Positions 33,398 through 41,505 of a stretch of DNA of 64,000 nucleotides are shown piece by piece (the first letter of the stretch is position 1; every line of letters begins with the position of its first letter). The notes beneath the pieces are model-generated. The model had not been told where the DNA came from and made no database searches. It saw only the letters and a list, made by a program, of their open reading frames with translations. The position numbers and the translations under genes are program-made. The stretch comes from Arthrobacter sp. C2 (GTDB lineage: Bacteria; Actinomycetota; Actinomycetes; Actinomycetales; Micrococcaceae). Location: positions 1,798,001 through 1,862,000 of the forward strand of contig CP042428.1 of assembly GCA_024207135.1 (NCBI GenBank). Direction: 5' to 3'.

Positions 33398-36223
33398 CTA
33401 GGGCCGGGTGCCGCGCTCCAGCAATTCCAGCACGTGCTCGTAGGGCTGTTCCGTCGCCCGGGTCATGCCCAGCTCGCAGGTCCTGTTGCACGAGGCGTGC
33501 GCGGTGGCGCCGAAGGCGCGGACCTCGGCGGCCTGCGCCTCGGTGGCGGAGGCGGTGAGCTCGGGGTGCAGCATCCCGCGGTCCCCGGCGAAGGCGCAGC
33601 AGCCCCAGTTCTCCGGGACCTGCACGGTCTCGGCCACGGCCTCGGCGACGGTGTGCAGCGCCGGGTTCAGCCCCATGCGCGTGGAGGAACACGTCGGGTG
33701 CAACGCCAGGGAGGCCACCTTCCGTCCCTCGGGCAGCAGCGGCAGGATGTGTTCGGCGGTGTAGTCCACCACGTCGATGATCCGCAGGGCCTTGCCGCCT
33801 GCCGGGATCTCTTCGGCTTCGATGCTGTGGCGCAGGCCTTCGGTGCACGAGGAGGCATCACAGAGGATCGGAAGCTCGCCGTTGCGGCTGGCGGCGCGCA
33901 GGGCCGCGACGGTGCGCTCCCCCATGGACGCATGTCCCGTTTCCATCCCCTTGGATGACCACGGGGTGCCGCAGCACAGCGAGTCGATGCCCTCGGGCAC
34001 GAGCAGTTCAATGCCCGTGCGTTCGGCCAGTGCGCCGAAGCTTTCCTGGATCCCGGCCTGCGACGGGTCCGCGGGGCCGAACATGGTGTTCACGCAGGCC
34101 GGGAAGTAGACCGCGACCGGTGCGCCGGCCGGTGCCGGACGTGCCCGCTTGGTGCCGCCGGCGGGCAGCTCGGCGGAATACAGCGGCAGCGTGTCGTCCC
34201 CCAGCACCGCGCGGCCCACTTTGTTGGCGCCAAGAACCAGCGGAACCGGGACCTTGTCGGCCATGGTCAGCGCCGTGCCGGCGCCCCGGGTCACGGCCGA
34301 CCAATGCTTCGCCGCGGCGTCCCAAACCGCGCCCTCGATCCTGCCGGCCTCCTTGGCGCGCAATTTCTTCACCAGGGTGCCGGTGTTGATGTCCACCGGG
34401 CAGGCGGTCTGGCACATTCCGTCGACCGCACAGGTGTCCACCGACTCGTAGGAATAGTCCTTCTCGAGCTCGGCGACCAGCTTTTCGTCGCCGGCCTGCC
34501 GGGCCGTTTCGATGGCGCGCAGCGTGACAATGCGCTGGCGCGGGGTCAGCGTGAGGTTCCGCGAGGGGCAGACCGGCTCGCAGTAGCCGCAGGCCACGCA
34601 GCGATCGACCTCCTCATCCACGGCGGGGGTGACCTTGATGTGGCGCAGGTGTGCCTGCGGGTCCTCGTCCAGGATGACCCCCGGGTTCAGCAGGCCCGCC
34701 GGGTCGAGCAAGGTCTTGAGCTCGCGCATGACCGAGTAAAGTTCGTCGCCGTATTGGCGGCGCACATAGGGTGCCATCATCCGGCCGGTGCCGTGTTCGG
34801 CCTTGAGCGAGCCGCCCTCGCCGAGCACCAGGTCAACCATGTCCTCGGTGAATGCCGAGTAGCGCTGGATCTGGTCCTTCGTGTGGAAACCGTCGGTGAG
34901 CATGAAGTGGACGTTGCCGTCCTTGGCGTGGCCGAAGATGACCGAATTTTCGTAGCCGTACCGCTCGAAGAGCACCGAGAGCTCGGCGCAGGTCCTGGCC
35001 AGGGCCGGAACCGGCACGACCACGTCTTCCAGCAGCGCGGTGGTTCCCTGGGTGCGGGCCCCCGCCACGGAGGCGTAGAGGCCCTTGCGCAGCTGCCACA
35101 ATTCGGCGCGGGCCTTGGGGTCCGGGCTGAACCTGGCCGGGGCGCTGAGCTCGAGCGAGTTCGCCAGCGCCATGCCCGCGGCTTGGCGTTCGGACAGTTC
35201 CTCGGCACTCGTGGCGGTGTATTCGACCAGGAACGCGGCATGCGACTGCACGTTCAGGTCGCTGACAATCGCCGGTGACCCGGGCAGCGCCTTCCCGACC
35301 TTCAGCGAGAGCGAATCCATGAGTTCCACGGTTGCGGCCCCGGAGCCCACCAGCGCCTCGAGGGATTCGTTGGCGGTAAAGAGGTCGTCGAAGACCAGCA
35401 GGGACGTGGTCACGTGCTTGTAGGTGGGCACGGTCCTGAACGTCGCCTCGGCCACGAACCCGAGCGTTCCCTCGGAACCGACGATCAGGTGGGCCAGTGT
35501 CTGGGCGGGATCCTCGTAGTCAAGGAATGAGTTCAGTCCATATCCCATGGTGTTCTTCATGGAGAACTGGTGGTTGATTCTCGCCACGGAGTCGGGGTTG
35601 GACCGCACGCGCTTCGTGAGGCGTTCGAGGCCATCAAAAAGAACCGGTTCAAGTGCCCGAAGTTTCTCGTTGGCATCGGGGGCACCTGTGTCGATGACGG
35701 TTCCGCTGGTGAGTACGATGACCAGGGATTCGAGGGTGCGGTATACGTTGTCCACGGTTCCGCAGTGCATCCCGGAGGAGTTGTTGGCCACCACGCCGCC
35801 GATGGTGCAGGCCACCTCGGAGGCCGGGTCCGGCCCGAACTTGCGTCCGTACAGCGCCAGCCGTGCGTTCAGTGCACGCACCGTGACTCCGGGCTGGACC
35901 CGCACGCGCATGCCGTTGTCCAGGACCTCGATGTCCTTGAAGTTCTTCCGCACGTCGACCAGCAGCGAGTCGGTGACCCCCTGCCCCGAGAGCGAGGTCC
36001 CGCCCGAGCGGAACGTCAGCGGCAGCTTGAGCTCGGCACTGGCCTTGAGCAGGGCGCCGACCTCGGCGGCATTGTTCGGGATCGACACGGCTTGCGGTGT
36101 CAGCAGGAAGTGGGAGGCATCGTTCGCGTAGGCATGCAGGTCGATGGCGCGTTCGGTGAGCTGGTCGTCGTTGCCCAGCGCATTGCGCAGTGTGGGAATC
36201 AAGGTGTGGCTTTTCCGTTCCAT
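33398..36223 (-). CDS. FAD-linked oxidase with Fe-S and CCG domains (D-lactate / D-2-hydroxyacid dehydrogenase type)
   Basis: 941 residues combining three modules. Residues about 40-220 form a PCMH-type FAD domain (LPLTFRSGGTSLSGQGVTDS and CTIGGVVANNSSGMHCGTVD). About 260-535 is the FAD-oxidase C-terminal domain (NSVIFGHAKDGNVHFMLT, EHGTGRMMAPYVRR). Two ferredoxin-type clusters follow (CVACGYCEPVCP about 541, CAVDGMCQTACP about 598), then CCG domains with CCGTPWSSKG (about 749) and WGCCAFAGDRG (about 874). This GlcD-GlcF-like fusion passes electrons from D-lactate or glycolate-like acids to the quinone pool. A divergent GntR/FCD regulator next door supports a substrate-induced 2-hydroxyacid role. 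Substrate is not certain. Confidence 0.88.
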   Translation of the reverse strand: MERKSHTLIPTLRNALGNDDQLTERAIDLHAYANDASHFLLTPQAVSIPNNAAEVGALLKASAELKLPLTFRSGGTSLSGQGVTDSLLVDVRKNFKDIEVLDNGMRVRVQPGVTVRALNARLALYGRKFGPDPASEVACTIGGVVANNSSGMHCGTVDNVYRTLESLVIVLTSGTVIDTGAPDANEKLRALEPVLFDGLERLTKRVRSNPDSVARINHQFSMKNTMGYGLNSFLDYEDPAQTLAHLIVGSEGTLGFVAEATFRTVPTYKHVTTSLLVFDDLFTANESLEALVGSGAATVELMDSLSLKVGKALPGSPAIVSDLNVQSHAAFLVEYTATSAEELSERQAAGMALANSLELSAPARFSPDPKARAELWQLRKGLYASVAGARTQGTTALLEDVVVPVPALARTCAELSVLFERYGYENSVIFGHAKDGNVHFMLTDGFHTKDQIQRYSAFTEDMVDLVLGEGGSLKAEHGTGRMMAPYVRRQYGDELYSVMRELKTLLDPAGLLNPGVILDEDPQAHLRHIKVTPAVDEEVDRCVACGYCEPVCPSRNLTLTPRQRIVTLRAIETARQAGDEKLVAELEKDYSYESVDTCAVDGMCQTACPVDINTGTLVKKLRAKEAGRIEGAVWDAAAKHWSAVTRGAGTALTMADKVPVPLVLGANKVGRAVLGDDTLPLYSAELPAGGTKRARPAPAGAPVAVYFPACVNTMFGPADPSQAGIQESFGALAERTGIELLVPEGIDSLCCGTPWSSKGMETGHASMGERTVAALRAASRNGELPILCDASSCTEGLRHSIEAEEIPAGGKALRIIDVVDYTAEHILPLLPEGRKVASLALHPTCSSTRMGLNPALHTVAEAVAETVQVPENWGCCAFAGDRGMLHPELTASATEAQAAEVRAFGATAHASCNRTCELGMTRATEQPYEHVLELLERGTRP

Positions 36224-36286
36224 CAGGTGAGAATACTCCGTCGGGCGTGGAGGGGGTCTTGAGTGTCCAAGCCACCAACCCTACAA

Positions 36287-36307
36287 TTGTCTAACAAGTA
36301 CACTTGT
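36287..36307. promoter_or_regulatory. GntR/FCD operator between oxidase and regulator genes
   Basis: TTGTCTAACAA (36287-36297) is a perfect TTGT-N3-ACAA inverted repeat of the FadR-subfamily type. It overlaps a second inverted repeat, ACAAGTACACTTGT (36294-36307). An additional ACAATTGT palindrome (36283-36290) adjoins. Placement between divergent genes fits binding by the adjacent regulator. Confidence 0.7.
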
Positions 36308-36381
36308 GCATCAAGCTCCCGCCGGAAAAATCTGTCACGATTGTTGTCCCTGTTGCCCGCCAATCAAAGGATCCCGTCTTC

Positions 36382-37047
36382 ATGAGCCAACGCGTCTCCG
36401 CGCTTTCCATCATTGATGCCATCGCCGGGGATCTGCGCCGACGAATCTACGCGGGCGACCTCGTGCAGGGAACGCCGTTGACCGAGGCGGAGCTGGCGGC
36501 ATCCTATGACGTCGCCCGCCCAACGGCCAAGGCCGCCATCGAGCGACTGGTGGCGGATTCCCTGCTGGAGCGCGGAGCCCACAAGACGGCAAGGGTGAAG
36601 ACGCTGGGGGCCGAATCGGTCCGGGACATCTATTTCGCGCGGGCGTTCCTGGAGTCCGAGGTGGTCCGGCGCCTGGCCAAGACCGCCTCCGTCCCGGACG
36701 CCGCGCGCAGCGCGAACACCGAAATCGAGGCCCGACTTTCGCAGCCGGCGACGGCAATCATCGACCCCGACATGGACTTCCACACGGCCTTGGTTGACGC
36801 GATGGGCAACCAGCGGACCAGCGCAATGTATCGCTCGCTGCTGGGCGAGGTCCGGCTCTGCATGACTCGAGTGCAGTCGCTGGAATTGCTCGATTCCGCC
36901 CAGATCGCCAGCGAGCACGCCACCATCCTGGAACGGATTGCGGCCGGGGACCCGGAAGGCGCGGCCGGGGCACTCGATGGGCACCTGGCCCACGCCAGGG
37001 AACTGCTGGCGGCCGAACTCGAAAGGAACGCGGGACAGCGTTCCTGA
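36382..37047 (+). CDS. GntR-family regulator, FadR/FCD subfamily
   Basis: 221 residues from ATG 36382 (MSQRVSALSI), with AAAGGA upstream; the frame is open from 36304 but that part overlaps the operator. The winged helix-turn-helix is in residues about 10-75 (LRRRIYAGDLVQGTPLTEAE, LAASYDVARPTAKAAIERL). The all-helical FCD ligand domain follows, with DIYFARAFLESEVVRRLAK and metal/ligand residues in DPDMDFHTALVDAMGNQRT and SEHATILERIAAGDPEGAA. FCD regulators bind small carboxylic acids. Divergent placement from the 2-hydroxyacid oxidase suggests it represses that gene until lactate or a related acid appears. Confidence 0.88.
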   Translation: MSQRVSALSIIDAIAGDLRRRIYAGDLVQGTPLTEAELAASYDVARPTAKAAIERLVADSLLERGAHKTARVKTLGAESVRDIYFARAFLESEVVRRLAKTASVPDAARSANTEIEARLSQPATAIIDPDMDFHTALVDAMGNQRTSAMYRSLLGEVRLCMTRVQSLELLDSAQIASEHATILERIAAGDPEGAAGALDGHLAHARELLAAELERNAGQRS

Positions 37048-37073
37048 CCAACGGCCCATCTTCGCTTAAAGCC

Positions 37074-37121
37074 AGAGGGGCTGCGCATTGCACACCTTGG
37101 CGTGCAATGCGCAGCCCCTCT
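37074..37121. terminator. Bidirectional terminator between gntR and DUF4229 genes
   Basis: Perfect 20-bp inverted repeat (37074-37093 with 37102-37121) with an eight-base loop between converging genes. On the minus strand it is followed by GGCTTTAAGC. Confidence 0.88.
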
Positions 37122-37139
37122 GCCGCATGGATGCGAAGT

Positions 37140-37409
37140 TTACTGTCCGTTATCGAGGAAGCGGTCTTCGGCTTCCTCGTCTTCCAGGTCGTGCCTGGTC
37201 TTCTTGGGTCCCCGCGCGTTGAACATTTTCTGCACATCGGCGTTAGCCGCCAGTCGCATCTTGTTCAGGAACAGGTAGCTCAGCGCAAAGGCGATCACCA
37301 GTGCGATGAGGCCGGCCGTGTACAACGGCCACTGCAAAAGGAAGACCAGTGGAAGGAAAACTACGAAGAAAAGGGCTAACCGGATCACGGTGTACTTGAA
37401 GAACTGCAC
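37140..37409 (-). CDS. DUF4229-type small membrane protein
   Basis: 89 residues. Two hydrophobic helices (LALFFVVFLPLVFLLQWPLY and AGLIALVIAFALSYLFLN) are followed by KMRLAANADVQKMFNARGPK and an acidic tail (LEDEEAEDRFLDN). Length and layout match the actinobacterial DUF4229 family. Function is unknown; in many actinobacteria these genes lie near menaquinone or cytochrome genes, but here the neighbour is a divergent PLDc_N protein with a 52-base gap holding the promoters. Confidence 0.75.
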   Translation of the reverse strand: MQFFKYTVIRLALFFVVFLPLVFLLQWPLYTAGLIALVIAFALSYLFLNKMRLAANADVQKMFNARGPKKTRHDLEDEEAEDRFLDNGQ

Positions 37410-37461
37410 CCCTCCAGTCTAGACGCAGCCAGAACACAGATAAATTCACTAGACTGTAGGC

Positions 37462-37878
37462 ATGGTCAGGAACTTTATTTTTATGGCGTTGGTTGCACTC
37501 GCAGTAACCATCTATGCCTTGATCGAATGCGTGCGTACGCGTCCGAGTGATGTGCGTTCGCTGCCCAAGTCAGGTTGGGTGGCGGCAATCGTCCTGCTTC
37601 CACTGATCGGAGCAGGATTGTGGTTCTGGTTGGGCCGCCCGTCCTCCAGCAACTACGCGCAGCCCACCCAGGCCAACAGGCCTGCCACCGGTGCACCGGA
37701 CGACGACCCGGAATTCCTCCGCAACCTGGAAACGCAGCGCCGCAACAAGGCCCGCGAGGACGAACTGCGCCGCAAGGAGGCCGAACTCGAAGCCCGCGAA
37801 CGCAAGCTGCGCGAAGAGGGCAAACCGCGGGATGAAGGCGGAAACCCCACCGAGGAAACCCCTCGGCACACGCCGTAG
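37462..37878 (+). CDS. PLDc_N-domain membrane protein
   Basis: 138 residues. The first 60 match the phospholipase D/nuclease N-terminal (PLDc_N) module: MALVALAVTIYALIECVRTR, then LPKSGWVAAIVLLPLIGAGL and WFWLGRPS, i.e. two membrane helices with the ECVRT and PK-W motifs. The rest is a cytoplasmic, highly charged coiled-coil-like tail (RNLETQRRNKAREDELRRKE) without catalytic HKD motifs. So it is a membrane protein carrying only the N-terminal module, probably a structural or regulatory factor. A hairpin terminator follows 25 bases after the stop. Confidence 0.75.
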   Translation: MVRNFIFMALVALAVTIYALIECVRTRPSDVRSLPKSGWVAAIVLLPLIGAGLWFWLGRPSSSNYAQPTQANRPATGAPDDDPEFLRNLETQRRNKAREDELRRKEAELEARERKLREEGKPRDEGGNPTEETPRHTP

Positions 37879-37903
37879 TCGCTTTCTCGACCCCGATACA
37901 CCG

Positions 37904-37944
37904 GATGGGTGGTGGACCAAGTCTTCCTTGGGCCACCACCCATC
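37904..37944. terminator. Bidirectional terminator between PLDc_N and rtcB genes
   Basis: Inverted repeat GATGGGTGGTGG (37904-37915) with CCACCACCCATC (37933-37944) and an inner CCAAG/CTTGG stem. It resembles the terminator at 22148-22196 in both outer and inner arms. Confidence 0.85.
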
Positions 37945-37947
37945 TGT

Positions 37948-39147
37948 TCAATCCCCCTTGACGTTGATGATCTGGCGCAGCTTGTGCCTCACGTCCACCA
38001 GGTCGGCAGCATCCTCCATGACCTGGTCAATCGGCTTGTAGGCACCGGGGATCTCATCGATGAAGGCGTCGGTGTCGCGGTATTCGATCCCCTTCATCGC
38101 TTCCCGCAGCTGCTCGACGCTGAAGGTCTTGCGGGCTGCCGATCGCGAGTATTCCCGGCCGGCGCCGTGCGGCGAGGATTCCAGCGCCACCTTGTTGCCC
38201 TTGCCGACGACCACGTAGGATGCGGTGCCCATGGACCCGGGGATCAGACCCGGATCCCCCTCGCGGGCCCGGATGGCCCCCTTGCGCGAGAGCCACACCG
38301 ACTTGCCGAAGTGCGTTTCCTTCTCGGTGAAGTTGTGGTGGCAGTTGATCCGCTCGATTTCGCGCACCTCTCCCCCAACCCATTCGCTGAACTGGCGAAT
38401 GACCCGGTCCATCATTTCCTCGCGGTTGAGCAGGGCGAAATGCTGCGCCCACCGCAACTCCCGGATGTAGGCATCGAACTCCTCGGTGCCCTCCACCAGG
38501 TAGGCAAGGTCGGGGTCGGGAAGTTCGATCCAATACTTCTTGGCAATCTGCTGGGCCACCTTGATGTGTTTGGCGGCGATCCGGTTCCCAACCCCGCGGG
38601 AGCCCGAGTGCAGGAACAGCCACACGTTGTCGTCTTCGTCCAGCGAAACCTCAATGAAATGGTTTCCCGAGCCGAGCGACCCCAGCTGCAGTTCCCAGTT
38701 TCCCGCGTAGCTTGCCGGATCGAAGCCTGCACGCTGCGCGAGGTCCTTGAGTTCGGCGATGCGTGGCACCGCGGTGGCGACGACCTTGCGGTTGTACTTG
38801 CCGGCCGAGAGCGGAATGGCGCGCTCGATGTCCTCACGCAGCGGCTTGCGGTCCTTTGGCAGCTGGCGGGCGGTGTACTGGGTCTTCACGGCAATCATGC
38901 CGCACCCGATGTCCACCCCGACCGCCGCGGGAATGATGGCTCCCATGGTGGGAATGACGGATCCTACGGTTGCTCCCTTGCCAAGGTGGGCATCGGGCAT
39001 CAAGGCGAGGTGGGGGAAGATGAATGCCATCTTCGAGGCGGTGATCGCCTGCTCACGGGTTTTCTCATCCAGGATGGAAGCCCAGTTCTTGAGCCGGCTG
39101 TTGATGGTCTCCACGATTTCACTTTCTGGTGTTGTTTTCCTTGCCAT
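37948..39147 (-). CDS. rtcB: RtcB-family RNA ligase
   Basis: 399 residues from ATG 39147 (MARKTTPESEI). RtcB landmarks are ALMPDAHLGKGATVGSVIP, VGVDIGCGMIAV (metal cysteine), LGSLGSGNHFIEV, FLHSGSRGVGN, NCHHNFTEKE, and SSPHGAGREYSRSAARKTF with the histidine that becomes guanylylated. RtcB joins 2',3'-cyclic phosphate or 3'-phosphate RNA ends to 5'-OH ends using GTP and Mn2+, in RNA repair. No rtcA, archease or rtcR gene accompanies it. The initiator tRNA gene lies 530 bases upstream on the same strand. A TTG five codons upstream is a possible alternative start. Confidence 0.93.
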   Translation of the reverse strand: MARKTTPESEIVETINSRLKNWASILDEKTREQAITASKMAFIFPHLALMPDAHLGKGATVGSVIPTMGAIIPAAVGVDIGCGMIAVKTQYTARQLPKDRKPLREDIERAIPLSAGKYNRKVVATAVPRIAELKDLAQRAGFDPASYAGNWELQLGSLGSGNHFIEVSLDEDDNVWLFLHSGSRGVGNRIAAKHIKVAQQIAKKYWIELPDPDLAYLVEGTEEFDAYIRELRWAQHFALLNREEMMDRVIRQFSEWVGGEVREIERINCHHNFTEKETHFGKSVWLSRKGAIRAREGDPGLIPGSMGTASYVVVGKGNKVALESSPHGAGREYSRSAARKTFSVEQLREAMKGIEYRDTDAFIDEIPGAYKPIDQVMEDAADLVDVRHKLRQIINVKGD

Positions 39148-39680
39148 GGAAATCCACGGCAAAGCTAGAAAGGTTCGGGGAAACGATCGGATCCAAAAAA
39201 GTAACCCCGAACCATTGTGTGGTTGCGGGGCTTGGCTTGCTGCTGGCGTGCAGAAGTCTATGCGCGGGGCAACCGACGGCCTGGTTCTTGCTTGTACTGG
39301 CGATTGGATACGCGCAGGGAAAGAGCGCCTGTGTGAGTCATTTGCGGATTCAGCACGGATCTTTCCCTTCAGTTCAGGACGTTTCCCATGGATCGGGATC
39401 TAGATTGAGTCGATCACAGTAAATGATCGACAAATGCCGATCCTAACATCGAGAATTGATTTTGAGCAAGAGATTCTTGATTTGCCCCGTAGTGCCGCTC
39501 CGTTTCCTGCGGTCGCCATCCGGGCTTCCGCGGTGCCGACGGGCGGCAAGACGGATCAGGAAGCATATGGCCGCGCTCGCACGTCAGGCGCTGGGGCCCA
39601 AAGCATCAGGCGGGCGGCCCGCTTGACCCGGAAATGCAAGAAGCTCTTGCCCCGGGTCTGGGACAAGAGCTTCTTCTTTG
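39148..39680. other. Gene-poor stretch between rtcB and initiator tRNA
   Basis: 533 bases with no convincing gene. It holds a hairpin around 39204-39228 (CCCCG...CGGGG with inner ACCA/TGGT), a seven-base inverted repeat TCGATCA/TGATCGA at 39410-39430, and the tRNA terminator at 39638-39675. A plus-strand frame at 39129-39422 encodes one hydrophobic stretch but lacks a ribosome site and overlaps rtcB. Confidence 0.55.
39638..39675 (-). terminator. Terminator of the initiator tRNA gene
   Basis: Perfect 12-bp inverted repeat AAGAAGCTCTTG / CAAGAGCTTCTT beginning six bases after the tRNA 3' end on the minus strand, extended by a C/G inner stem. It is followed by GCATTTCC. Confidence 0.85.
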
Positions 39681-39754
<74 letters not shown>

Positions 39755-40468
39755 TCGGTAGATACAACAATAACAGCGCTTTGCCCGTCGACCTAATCGG
39801 GTGGTGGATTCGGCGAATCCCATCGGAATCACGGCAGTTTTCGGCAGAAATCGATGGATCATTCGTGTTATTTGAGCCGAAACGCACGATATTCATGCAC
39901 TTTCGCCAGTGATGTCGATCACCATTGAATTCCACTTCCTTTTTGCGATTCGCACGGACGCCGGAGGCAAACTGGCTTCCTTCTGAGGTGGCCACTGCCA
40001 ACGGGGACCAAGGGGGCCAAGGGGCACCGCTACCGGACAGCCGTCTTCCCCCAATGCTGCGCCCCCGATCGGCCCGTGTGCCCTTGGCACGCCGGTGAAG
40101 CTGAGGGGCGAGACGATAATGCAGTCGCGGCGCACCGAACTGCCGTCATGCTCGTCGCCTTGCCCTTCGAAGCCCTGGCCGTTGTGCACCCCGGCAGTAA
40201 GGACGGCATCCGCGACCGTTATGTCTTGGGCCCCTCGCAGATACTGCCGTGGTCCCGGCTTGGCAAATTCGAGTCGTCCACTCAGGCGCTGCATCGTCGG
40301 TGGGTTCCTGATTCTGACCGGCACTCAAATAGACCAAAAGCGGACCACAACCTGTGAATGGACCAAGCCGGGAAGGCCGCCAGCGGCCCCTCGAGGGGCC
40401 TGTTAACGCGGCAGTGGCCCCGCGCCCGCAAATGCGGGAATGGGGCCACCAGGTGCAGCGTGGGGTCT
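39755..40468. other. Gene-poor stretch between initiator tRNA and ccsB
   Basis: 714 bases without a supported gene. The part next to the tRNA (39755-39960) is low in GC. A 143-codon minus-strand frame (39893-40324) has no recognisable domain and no good start. A perfect 16-bp palindrome GGCCCCTCGAGGGGCC lies at 40385-40400 and the ccsB terminator at 40414-40449. Position beside a tRNA gene is typical of past integration events, but no integrase or att repeat was found. Confidence 0.5.
40414..40449 (-). terminator. Terminator of the cytochrome c maturation operon
   Basis: Nested stem: GTGGCCCC (40414-40421) with GGGGCCAC (40442-40449), enclosing CCCGC/GCGGG. It lies 20 bases beyond the ccsB stop on the minus strand. 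Confidence 0.8.
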
Positions 40469-41497
40469 TTACAGGCCCGCGTAGGAGTGCAGTCCGTTGA
40501 AGTAGATGTTCACGACTGTGAAGTTGAAGACGATGCACAGGTAGCCGATGATGCTCAGCCAGGCCGAGCGGGCGCCCGTCCAGCCGCCGGTGGCGCGGGC
40601 ATGCAGGTAACCGGCGTAGACAACCCAGATCACGAAGCTCCACACTTCCTTGGTGTCCCAGCCCCAGTAACGGCCCCAGGCGGCTTCGGCCCAGATCGCT
40701 CCGGCCATCACGGTGAAGGTCCACATCACGAAGGCCACCGCATTGATGCGGTAGGCGAAGTTTTCCAAGGGAGCGGCACCGGGGACCAGGCGCATGAACG
40801 GCATCTTGTCCGGCTTGCCCGCGGCCAGGGCATCCATTCGCCAGTGCTGGACCAGCTGGAGCACGTTCATCGCGAAGGTGATGGTGAACAACGACGAGGC
40901 CAGCACGGCAATGGACACATGAATGATCAGCCAGTAGCTCTGCAGTGCGGGCACCAGGTGTGCGACCGGTGTCGGGAAGCCCATGGTGGCTCCACACAGC
41001 ATCACGGTGACTAGGCCGATGACGAAGGTGCCCATGAAGCGCAGGTCCTTCTTCAACAACACGAGCGAGAACACGAGGGCCACCAAGAAGGAACCGGTGG
41101 ACAGGAACTCGTACATGTTGCCCCACGGCACGCGGCCGGCAGCAATGCCGCGGGCGACCACGGCAAAGCCCTGCAACAGCACGCCAAGCCATGTCAGGGA
41201 GACAGCAATCTTGGCCGCCATGCGCTTGGCGGAGCTGGCCGTGTACGTCATGGAGTCGTTGACCAGCTCGTCTTCCGCGCGACTTGAGGGTGGTGTTCCC
41301 ACGGCGCCGGCCGCGACGAGGACCTTCTTTTCCGATGCAAGCGTCGCGGCGTCGATTTCCTGGATGAGCTTGCTTGACTTCGCAAGATCCCACGCGAAGG
41401 CCACGAAAGCCGATGCATAGACAATTGCGGCAAGCAACATGAACAGGTCGCTGTACTGACCCAAGGCCACGTTGATCGTGGGCATGTTGTTTTCCAT
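40469..41497 (-). CDS. ccsB: Cytochrome c biogenesis protein CcsB (CcsA/ResC type)
   Basis: 342 residues, start supported by TAGGAG seven bases upstream. About eight hydrophobic helices and the heme-handling WWD-type signature WAEAAWGRYWGWDTKEVWSF, with conserved histidines in LIIHVSIAVLASS and YLHARATGGW. With ResB it forms the system II heme lyase that carries heme across the membrane and attaches it to CXXCH of apocytochrome c. Last gene of a five-gene minus-strand operon, nine bases after resB. Confidence 0.94.
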   Translation of the reverse strand: MENNMPTINVALGQYSDLFMLLAAIVYASAFVAFAWDLAKSSKLIQEIDAATLASEKKVLVAAGAVGTPPSSRAEDELVNDSMTYTASSAKRMAAKIAVSLTWLGVLLQGFAVVARGIAAGRVPWGNMYEFLSTGSFLVALVFSLVLLKKDLRFMGTFVIGLVTVMLCGATMGFPTPVAHLVPALQSYWLIIHVSIAVLASSLFTITFAMNVLQLVQHWRMDALAAGKPDKMPFMRLVPGAAPLENFAYRINAVAFVMWTFTVMAGAIWAEAAWGRYWGWDTKEVWSFVIWVVYAGYLHARATGGWTGARSAWLSIIGYLCIVFNFTVVNIYFNGLHSYAGL

Positions 41498-41505
41498 TCG
41501 GTCTC

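Noticed and set aside
39129-39422. 97-codon plus-strand frame beginning inside rtcB
   Set aside because: One hydrophobic stretch only, overlaps the rtcB 5' end antisense, no Shine-Dalgarno.
39410-39430. TCGATCA/TGATCGA inverted repeat as a regulator site
   Set aside because: Seven-base arms around a seven-base spacer can occur by chance and no gene start lies at a suitable distance.
39893-40324. 143-codon minus-strand frame between tRNA-fMet and ccsB
   Set aside because: No plausible start signal and no recognised domain; cannot be excluded but not supported.
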